A DNA stretch of 64,000 nucleotides from Aristolochia californica (Eukaryota > Streptophyta > Magnoliopsida > Piperales > Aristolochiaceae): contig JARWKL010000008.1 of NCBI GenBank assembly GCA_029961685.1, forward strand, positions 35,454,930-35,518,929, read 5' to 3'. The notes under the pieces are model-generated. The model was given only the letters and a program-made list of their open reading frames with translations, did no database searches and was not told the DNA's origin. This document shows, piece after piece, positions 56,530 to 64,000 of this stretch. The number at the start of each line of letters is the position of its first letter. The stretch's first letter is position 1. A program made the translations under genes and the position numbers.

Positions 56530-57606
56530 GGCACTGGTAGTATCCAGGTGAAATGGTTTCCAATCCTTTTTCGTCGGCTAGTATCATGTAGGTATTGTAC
56601 TGCCGTTTTTTCTTATCATTGGAACAGCCGCGAGCGAAATGTCCTTCTTTCTGGCATATCCAGCATTTACATTTGGGGGTTTCCCCTTTGGACAATATGC
56701 ATTTGACCCTATACTGGATGTGGTAGGGCCAGAGTTCGTTCTTTTTCTAAAGTATCTCTCTCGAGGAGTATACCGAGTTTTGGAACTTTTTTGTATCCTA
56801 AATTTTTTCTTACGAAATTTTTTAGGATATTTTCTGTGCTTATGAGAGTTGGTTTTGCAACAATAAGCTCCTACATTTTTTTTCTGGTTAAAACAACATA
56901 ATGTTTGTTTATATGCCTTACTACTTTTCTTTTGTAGTCTTTGGGCTTCACAGAGGTTTGCCAACATGTTTTGTACAAACCTGTGTCTTCTACCTAGAAT
57001 ATCAAAATTTAGGAAATCATCCATGGTTAGAGTACCAAATTTTGGGTTATTTTGCCAATATTTTGTAATGTAGTCCTTTTCAACTATAGTCGCAAAAGGT
57101 TCTGGCAATTTTGAATAAAAGATGGGTAAATAAGGTTTCTGATCATCTTTTTCTAGTTTATAGAAGTAATTTGTAAATTCGCAATAGTACTTCTCATAAA
57201 AACATATGTTACATATTTGTACTTGTTTAATTTTTGAAGAGCTTCTAAACGTTTTCTTTGTTTAGTACTCTCATTGTAAGCTTCTAGTGTTGGATGTATT
57301 CCTAGAAATTCTTTTGATATCTTAGCCACTAATCCTTTTAGTATATAGACTATAGATGTTGATGTAGCTCTTTTTTGGTCTTTGGAAAGGTTGTCCCACC
57401 AATGCGTTATGTTACCCTATTAAGCATGGGTAAATAAGTTAAAAGTAAAATCTTTATCCCAAGATTCATGCATATTTGTAGCATTGCTCATGCTTCTTCC
57501 CCATTATTTAAGGATTTGTTCTCCATCCTTGGGGCAATCCAAGTTGAGGTAAAATCCAAAAGGGTTTATGCTATCTATGGATTGGTGTCCCTTCGTAGCG
57601 TGTGAT
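56530..57606 (-). pseudogene. EPRV-2 coat protein, N-terminally deleted (copy 2)
   Basis: Picks up at SHATKGHQSI and runs through the SMSNAT, THWWDNLS and Cys-rich regions, KFGTLTMDDFLNFDILGRRH, to the zinc knuckle CWICQKEGHFARGC (about 56625-56665), then ILADEKGLETIS, after which it diverges. Several frameshifts (near 57480, 57225 and 56700). Confidence 0.78.
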
Positions 57607-58268
57607 TTGGCTAATTCTGTGATTTTCTTTGAATCTTTAAGTGGAACCTTTCCAATGTTGATTCCTCTGGTTATGACGCATATAAGTATGCGCATAACTT
57701 GTCTTCCTAGTTGAATTCCATTTTTCGACCAGTTGTCTGTGGAGATTTTTAGGGACAAGGTATCTTGGGTATGCTTGTCATCTAAATCTTTTTGTAGATT
57801 GGGCCAGGTTGTAAAGGAGACTGGGCCTAATCCTAAATTTGCTCTAACTCCTCCGAGTAGGGCTTTTTCAAAATTATTCCTCACTGAGTTATCTACAATA
57901 GCTGCTATGAAGGGTAAATTTTCGTTAATTTGTATTAAGGGGTCTAATCTTATACGAACTAGTTCATAATGGACATATTTGAATCGTTTTAGCTTGGCTA
58001 AGTCTGATTCACTTAATAATCTGTAGCAGAAAGTACCTGAGTCGGTATCTTGTATTTCTACAGATAGTTCCTTTTGGAAGGCAAAAGATTTCTTTTGGAA
58101 CTCAATCCAATCTCTGTTATAGACTTCAGTTTTCTAAAGGATACTGATTGTCCACTTTTGTCCGTCCTGTATGAAGCTAGGATGTTCTTCGTATTCTCCC
58201 TGTGTTTCATGATGTACATGAAAACTATTTTGGAGAGAAGTACATTCTATTCCTATTTGTTCAGACAT
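57607..58268 (-). pseudogene. EPRV-2 movement protein, 3'-truncated (copy 2)
   Basis: MSEQIGIECTSLQNSFHVHH at the start, frameshift/stop near 58135, then EFQKKSFAFQKELSVEIQ, FKYVHYELVRIRLDPLIQIN and NNFEKALLGGVRANLGLGPV to KKITELAK, where a deletion joins it in frame to the coat protein (SHATKGHQSI) at about 57606. Confidence 0.75.
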
Positions 58269-58528
58269 TTAGGAATTTTAGTTGAGACGCTCTCTTCTAG
58301 TTTTCGAAACAAAATTTCTATCAGTCGTTCCAATTGATACAAAGTAATGAATGGAGAGGTATGTTGAATAACAAGTTCTCTTAATTCATCATTTTGAGTT
58401 AAGGCGCAATTGTCTCGTATAAGACGATCTTTATCTGTACCATGTTGATATTTTATAGAAACTATTTTACAAATGACTTGTTGTAATTCTTTTCTACTTG
58501 GTTTGTTATTAACCATTTTTGTTTTCAT
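58253..58528 (-). CDS. EPRV-2 ORF2, 91 aa, unknown function, intact frame
   Basis: MKTKMVNNKPSRKELQQVIC at the start, a basic N-terminus, then FITLYQLERLIEILFRKLEE. The end overlaps the movement-protein ATG (58268-58266) by about 16 nt in another frame. Partial copy in copy 1 at 42396-42496. No known domain seen. Confidence 0.55.
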   Translation of the reverse strand: MKTKMVNNKPSRKELQQVICKIVSIKYQHGTDKDRLIRDNCALTQNDELRELVIQHTSPFITLYQLERLIEILFRKLEESVSTKIPKCLNK

Positions 58529-58531
58529 CTC

Positions 58532-58942
58532 TCAGATAGGTGCTAATATCCTAGAGTGATTTATTTCTAGATCTACAAAAATTTGTAGATCTGTAAGGAA
58601 TTTTACTGTCTCTTGAGTATTTCCTGTTTTTAGTACCTCAATATGGGCATTGATTCCTCTCTTGAGTTTATGTACTTGTTCATTTTCGTCGCTTTCTATT
58701 CCTAAGCATAAGAAGGCAACATATTCTGTAGTGTATTTTTCACAACAACTTTTCATAAAGAAACTATGATGCATATCACCTACTAAATTTATTATGTTAT
58801 TTAATATTCGATTATTTTTGTGATGCCATCCATGTGGATAGCCTATTATTGGACAAACATGGGTATGTCCAGTTTTTAACACTGTGTGGTATGAAGGACC
58901 GTTAAGTTCCTTCTGACTGACCAATTGAGGTCTTTGGTACAT
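58532..58942 (-). CDS. EPRV-2 ORF1, 136 aa, unknown function, intact frame
   Basis: First ORF after the PBS; starts MYQRPQLVSQKELNGPSYHT. It is one of the few uninterrupted viral frames. It has several Cys/His (THVCPIIGYPHGWHH, SCCEKYTTEYVAFLCL) and an alternating helical end. I do not recognise the family. It lies 3 nt before ORF2. Whether it is expressed from the integrated copy is unknown. Confidence 0.55.
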   Translation of the reverse strand: MYQRPQLVSQKELNGPSYHTVLKTGHTHVCPIIGYPHGWHHKNNRILNNIINLVGDMHHSFFMKSCCEKYTTEYVAFLCLGIESDENEQVHKLKRGINAHIEVLKTGNTQETVKFLTDLQIFVDLEINHSRILAPI

Positions 58943-59041
58943 TTGTAAATTACAAATGTTATTTGGGATGTGACCGGTTTTGGGTCGTAACTGTTTTGGG
59001 AGTATGTAAACCTAAATAGAAAGAACCAAAGTTAATCCTTA

Positions 59042-59053
59042 GATCTGATACCA
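59042..59053 (-). other. EPRV-2 tRNA-Met primer-binding site (copy 2)
   Basis: TGGTATCAGATC on the minus strand, 11 of 12 matching the tRNA-Met complement, between the leader and ORF1 as in circular caulimovirid genomes. Confidence 0.75.
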
Positions 59054-60052
59054 TTTTTCATAACTTGCTGATTTACTGAGACTATTACGTGACATTGTTA
59101 AACCAGTGGCAACGACCCTTTTGGTGAGTGAGTCTCTTTGGACCAGTAGCCCTACAGCCTCAAGTATTCCAGTCGATATATCACGAGTCTCAATCTATCA
59201 GTGTTACAATACTAGATAATCTCGTAAAAATATATTAGTCTTTAATAGGCCCAACATGACTTTTGTTGCTACTCAATACTATTCGGGTTTTGACCCTATT
59301 CTTGTCGGCTTAACACCACGTGGGCTAAATCGTGTTTTTTAGAGGTCCCCAAGTCGTGCATGTCAACCGATGCTGCTCCATGGCTGCTTGAGCAGGGTAG
59401 AGCACAACTCCGTTTCGTTTTTAACATCGGAGCGTAGCCGAATATTATTAAGTACCTAGCTTGGATCCTATTAGGCACTATTTCGATACTATTACAAATG
59501 AATAGTTAACATGAACAATAACTTTTGAACAATACTTTTGAATAGTAAAAACATTTACTGTAGAGATTCATATATATATATATAAGCGGAAAATGAACTG
59601 TAAAAATAAACACTGTATGAATTTAAATATTACATATATGCGAATAATATAAATACATACTACATTACTCCCGAAGTTATCGACCGTACTACCGGTCGGC
59701 ACCCTCTTTACTACTCAGCCATTACGGTTGTTTTGCACATATCGTGCTTTAAGAACTTTGTCGCAGGATGCTCACCGAAAATGGCCTTCTTTCTCAGATT
59801 GCCTTCGTCTTCTCATGTTGCCTCGAACTCTATTGGAGCTTCGAATTTATAGCAAATGGGTTTTTCTTTTCTTCCTCTTTTACCCTTGATTGAAGGGTTT
59901 GTGTTTCAAGGCAAAGGGTATTTTTACCTTTTTGTCTTTTCATTTCTGCCCTTGCATTATTACCTTTCGACGTCGAAAGCAGGAATATCAAAGACTTTTG
60001 CATCGTGTGATGTCATCTTGTTGGTGTAATCGAATCTTTTCTTTTCGGTGGT
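59042..60052 (-). promoter_or_regulatory. EPRV-2 intergenic region (copy 2)
   Basis: A conserved TATA block (TATAAAT on minus, 59845-59851), a gatgtcat element near 60009-60016, the leader with a shorter AT tract, and the primer-binding site TGGTATCAGATC (59042-59053, minus). ORF1 starts about 100 bp beyond the PBS. Confidence 0.65.
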
Positions 60053-61532
60053 TCAGAGTTCTTCTGACAGTTTCCTTTCTGTGCACAGTCGACAAGTGTA
60101 CTCTTTTGGAAACGGATTTCTAAGCCATCTTACAGAAATCTTCTTTTGTATTTTTGTTGAAGGGAATATTTTCTGTGTAGTTTTTTCAGCGTTTCTTCGA
60201 GACTTTTCTGAACAGGTGTAGGAGTCTCCTTATAGCTCTTTGTGACAATCGTCAGTGGGACGGATGTTGTATAAATAAATCTTTTTTTTTTCTAAACTAG
60301 CTGTTGTATGAACTGTATCAGAAGCTTGAGCCCTTGTATACGTCTAGTTGGCCAAACTTCTTCGGGGCATGGCTTTGCCTTTGGAATATGTTTGAGATCA
60401 TATTCATGTACTGCTTCACCTTCTTTGATAGCTTCAAGAGTCACGACAGAAATGTTTGGAAACATCTTGATGTTATCAAAAATTTCTGCAATGTAGGAAA
60501 CGAAATTAATTCGAATTCCTTTACTTTTTGCTATGGATATAAAACTTTTGCAAGCCTCCATAATTTCTTTTGGCAACGTCTCCAAAACCGATAAATCAGT
60601 GGAGTGAAGCATAATCTACTTTATGAATCTATAGGAATAGAGTATGGACACATATTTTGAGTCTATGTCTTAACTTAGTTTCACTTGATTCCAATTGTTG
60701 CTGGATTCAGTAGTGAAGAAGGGAGTGTTCATCCCTTGTTCGTTCCATCATTGAAATTGAACGGTATGATCAGATTCAATTTTAGAACAAACGTTGTCCA
60801 CCTTTTGAGGGCCTAGCGAGAGTTCCTCTGCCATTATGTCTGAAAGTTTTAAAGGTTGAATTTTCTTCAAAAATTCAAACTCATTAAAACTTGTTTTGTC
60901 TGGCTTATTGAGGCTTTGCAACCTTGTAAACTCAGATGGGGTAACTAATTTTGTCTTAAATGAAAATTCAATTTTGGACAAATCCGTTTCCATCTGAGAT
61001 GGATCCGTTGCGACTTCATTTCCAGTTTTAAGCTGACAAGTAGAAGTCCCTGATTTTGTTTTCATACATGATGAAATCGTTAAGGTTTCATTTCCAGCTC
61101 TAGACTGGTAGGTAGAAATCCCTGATTCCTCTTTCTTCATAGAAGATAGGGTTGGGATTTCCTTCTCATGCCTAGCATGACAGGTAGAAATCCCGAGTCG
61201 ACTTGTGTTTATCAAAACACTAAAAGTCATCCGTCTGCTTGTTGGCTGACGTTGAGGCTTCCTTTTCTCGCGATGGAGATCCAGTAGAAGTCCCGGAGGA
61301 GCTAGGCGTATCACACCTTTCTGTGAGTTCTTTTAACTCTTCGGTTAATTCCTTAACCTTGAGTTGTAAAAGTTCTCCACTTAACCCATAACGGGCACAG
61401 TTCTCGGATAAATCCCCTTGTTCAGAAAGAACTAAGAGGCTGTAAAACAAAACACTGCAAGGCTGAGAGCAATTCTGTGAGGGTGGCTATTGCTGCTGCC
61501 AGATCCGTCATTGTGTTGTTGAGGAGATCCAT
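60053..61532 (-). pseudogene. EPRV-2 ORF6 (copy 2)
   Basis: ATG 61532 follows the Pol stop by one base. Same layout as 53830-55289: N-terminal alanine/leucine-rich start, coil (KVKELTEELKELTER), S-T-C-Q repeats, LVTPSEFTRLQSLNK, and the C-terminal extension (TIVTKSYKETP, YTCRLCTERKLS) after one stop near 60296. Here C-R-L-C is readable, hinting at a zinc-binding end. Function unknown. Confidence 0.65.
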
Positions 61533-61533
61533 T

Positions 61534-63415
61534 TTACCTGTCTGTAACACAAGAAAATTCTCGAGTAAGAGTATCAGGTAAATAATTTTTGTCTCCTTTA
61601 ATGTGTTCTACAGTAAAAGAGCATTGGAAGAACCATTGCAGCCAGCAGAGTAATCTACCACGACAAAGTGAATCTTTTAGATTTCTTGTCATAAAATCGA
61701 CAAAAATTTGACAAACAGTTCTCACATTAAATTCTTTGGGGGCAAGATAAATATAAAATTTTTTTATCCCATTTTTAACTGCTAATTTTTTTTCATAAGA
61801 ATGATAGTTTATTTCGGCTGATGAAAATGTTCCTGAGGTATATTTACATATTCGCTCAGAATCTTTGGTTTTACATTTTAGTACTATTGCCCAAGTATGA
61901 TCAGAGGCGTCAGTTTCTAAAATTAGTTTTGCATCTGGATCTTGTAGAGTTAATGTTGGGAGGTGTTTCATAATTTATTTGATCCCGATAACTTTTGAAC
62001 TGTCAGTGGGAGTCCATTCCCATTTGACATCTTTCTTTAATTTCTGTTGAAAAGGTTTTCTAATTTCTGCTAAATTCTTTATGAATTGTTCAGCATATGT
62101 TAGGCATCCTAAGAAACGTTGAAGTTGTTTTACATTTTCTATTTCATTTGGAAAAACTGCTAGTTTTTCCAGAATATGATTTTGGAGAATGATTTCTCCT
62201 TTTGATATGTTTAGTCCTAAGAAATCTATCTTTTAAACAATTCTGATTTCTTTTTGTCCAGCATTTTTTAAGGCATTTAATACCTTAAGTAATTGCTCTT
62301 TATGTTGATCCTTTGTTTCTGAAAAGACTAGGATGTCATCAACATAAACTAAGCAAAATTTAAAGAATGGTTTGAGGATATAGTCCATTCTTCTTTGAAA
62401 TATATTGGGTGTTTGTTTTAACCTGAAGGGCATAACAAGCCACTCATAATGTCCCCAAGGACAACTGAATACAGTAAAGGGTATAACTCTTTCGGTTAGA
62501 CGAATCTGCCAAAACCCTGATTTGTAATCAAATTTTGAAAACCATTGTTTTCCTCTTATAGCGGCTATTAACCTTTATTTGTTAGGAAGATAGTAGCCAT
62601 CCATTTTTTTTGCTTCATTAACTTTTTTATAGTTAATGACCATTCTAGCTTTTTCACGTTTTATCTCTGCATGATTCCGAACAAGGAAAGCAGGAGATGT
62701 ATGTGGAGAATAACTTGCAAGGATTAACCCTAGAGTTTGCAAGTCATTTAACTGTGTTGAAAACTCTTCAACATCAGAAGGAGTGTAAACCATAGGTTTT
62801 TCTCGAATTTCTTTTTTAGAATCAAGAAGTTCAAGGTCGGCATATGGTTTTTGTTTATTCCACCATTCTAATGGTTTCTCAGAACAAGTGGAATCCAGAA
62901 GCTGCTGAACTTCTGATTCGCAAGATTCTACGAGGAGGAGAGATTCCAAGGGGGGAATCTCATCACCACGCTTGTTGCATTTTTTGAAGACTTGGTGGAG
63001 GATTTCTCCATTGCCAGATATGGCAAAGGCTTCAGTGGGTTTTACTGTGTATACATATACGGCAGAATTATCTTGTTTGCATCGGGTACAACAACGAAGT
63101 TTGTAGTAAGCTGGCGTTTGTTCTACAGGGGCGTGGAACATGAACCATTCTTTTTCGAGGACTAAATCTGGTCCTTTGTTTATGTGAGGTCCTAAACTAA
63201 TGAGTTTTGGGATCATAAATTTTTCACCTCCAATGTCATGAATGTTTCTGGCTTCGACAGGAAGAGAAATATATTCACCTGAGCCAATTGTTACTTGAAG
63301 GGGTACTTCAGTGTTTTCCATAAAGTTGTGGAAAATAAATTTTGTCTGGCTAGGCAATATGAACTTCCTTTATCTACAAGAGCGTGTATATGGAATTTTA
63401 GATATATGAATCTCT
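61534..63415 (-). pseudogene. EPRV-2 Pol (copy 2)
   Basis: Protease region: the active-site triplet reads D-K-G (ALVDKGSSYCLARQ) near 63380. Then a 260-codon frame (63357-62575) to VINYKKVNEAKKMDGYYLPN. RT with VYVDDILVFSETKDQHKEQL (62433-62233 frame), and RNase H (61971-61534) with KLILETDASDHTWAIVLKCK and REFSCVTDR at its stop. Internal stops around 62570 and 62235 and frameshifts break it. The protease change differs from that in copy 1. Confidence 0.87.
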
Positions 63416-63455
63416 ACAATAAATGTTTTTACTATTCGAAAGTAAAATCAACAAC
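63405..63455 (+). other. Scrap of EPRV-2 intergenic region
   Basis: atgaatctctacaataaatg and tttactattcgaaagta match the leader at about 55759-55795 on the plus strand. It is attached directly to the Pol start of copy 2, so it is another breakpoint. Confidence 0.65.
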
Positions 63456-63640
63456 GATACTTAGCTGGATAACTTTCCATGGTAAACTTCCTTTAGTGTA
63501 TAACTCCCTACTAATAAACTCAAGATCCTTGTACTCACTAATTAATGTGGGACTATTCTTTAATAGTCCCCCTCACGCATAGGCCCTCTTTTGCGGTTTA
63601 CATAAGGATAAATTGGGTGGAGGTCCACATATGAGTACTT
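63456..63640. other. Spacer with possible LTR-end sequence
   Basis: Includes aatgtgggactattc and agtccccctcacgc, phrases that resemble LTR/purine-tract ends on the minus strand. No second LTR was found. Confidence 0.3.
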
Positions 63641-63652
63641 GCTCTAATACCA
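63641..63652 (-). other. PBS-like site of an unidentified LTR element
   Basis: TGGTATTAGAGC on the minus strand, preceded by ...AAATCAACA as an LTR end would be (LTR from 63653 rightward, running out of the interpretable region). Confidence 0.5.
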
Positions 63653-63713
63653 TGTTGATTTCAAGTTTCCATTTTATAAGGTCTTCAACGTAAGATAATG
63701 AAAAGAAAAGGAA

Positions 63714-63725
63714 GAAAGAGTAGAA

Positions 63726-63756
<31 letters not shown>

Positions 63757-63757
63757 G
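63714..63757. repeat. (GAA)n microsatellite
   Basis: gaagaagaagaagaagaag with a few interruptions, giving a false phenylalanine-rich minus-strand frame. Confidence 0.85.
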
Positions 63758-64000
63758 GAATGATGGCTAGGAGTGGGGAGAATAAGGGTTGTGGAAGATT
63801 CCTCAACCCTCCCCCTTAACCTTTATTTATAAATGAAAAAGATACATAAATTATAAGTGCCCTTCACCTTAAGAATATTATAATAATTTCACTCATACTT
63901 GTTTACATCTTTCAACAATTCATGTGGGATGTTTTGTAGTATCTATGGTCTTGAGGGATTTTTTTATTTGATTATTTGGTGGAGCATGGTTTATCCAAAT
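63758..64000. other. Unassigned right edge
   Basis: AT-rich, with tttatttataaatg near 63820, possibly an LTR TATA region on either strand. No gene seen. Confidence 0.3.

Larger units (their letters stand above)
56304..63415 (-). mobile_element. Endogenous pararetrovirus EPRV-2, copy 2 (inverted, rearranged)
   Basis: On the minus strand: Pol (about 63415-61534), ORF6 (61532-60053), intergenic region with promoter and PBS (60052-59042), ORF1 (58942-58532), ORF2 (58528-58253), movement protein fused in frame to the CP (58268-about 56530), then a scrap of the movement-protein end (about 56365-56304) where it meets copy 1. Being circularly permuted relative to copy 1, it supplies the 5' end (ORF1, ORF2) that copy 1 lacks. 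Confidence 0.85.

Noticed and set aside
63573..63806. Minus-strand 77-codon Phe-rich frame as a membrane protein
   Set aside because: It is the translation of a (GAA)n microsatellite.
1..64000. CRISPR arrays, bacterial operons, tRNA or rRNA genes
   Set aside because: No spacer-repeat pattern and no cloverleaf or rRNA sequence recognised. tRNA-like motifs are retroelement primer sites.

Overview
This window is repeat-dominated nuclear DNA of a flowering plant. The evidence is the mix of families: Ty1-copia and Ty3-gypsy (chromovirus) LTR retrotransposons, TRIMs, a plant-type LINE tail, and endogenous pararetroviruses (Caulimoviridae). I found no intact host protein-coding gene, tRNA, rRNA or CRISPR array. 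Almost every coding stretch is a transposon or viral remnant carrying stops and frameshifts.

Layout. 0-6.2 kb: a complete 251-bp TRIM (871-1121) and a degenerate Ty1-copia element with both LTRs (1561-6231). 6.3-14.9 kb: an LTR remnant, a copia RNase H tail, a 1.1-kb Sirevirus-like LTR, and a Sirevirus-like gag/protease that has been split by two related non-autonomous LTR elements with non-coding interiors (9258-12281 and 12777-about 14862). 14.9-17.2 kb: a minus-strand endogenous pararetrovirus fragment (EPRV-1). 17.8-38.8 kb: a promoter-like TATA region followed by about 20 kb of tandem array. The array has 14 units of about 1.3-1.6 kb, its core is organised as A-B-C trimers of about 4.4 kb, and each unit holds 1-3 subrepeats of about 190 bp. 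A TRIM (33856-34463) and a LINE tail (36540-36917) have inserted into it. 38.8-41.3 kb: a minus-strand copia fragment. 41.8-63.4 kb: two inverted, rearranged copies of one pararetrovirus (EPRV-2). Copy 1 is split by a full-length gypsy chromovirus (47125-53054) flanked by AATTA duplications. 63.4-64 kb: viral intergenic scrap, LTR/PBS-like scrap and a GAA microsatellite.

Two systems stand out. First, EPRV-2 can be pieced together by position as intergenic region, ORF1, ORF2, movement protein, coiled-coil ORF, two 71-codon paralogous small ORFs, coat protein, Pol and ORF6. Consecutive ORFs are joined by stop/start overlaps or gaps of a few bases. I do not recognise this organisation in a named genus. 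Second, the 20-kb array is a higher-order repeat in which each unit carries several splice-site-like signals on the plus strand, downstream of a TATA box. It may be the amplified intron/exon body of a non-coding transcript. Both are inferences from reading; no database or alignment was run.
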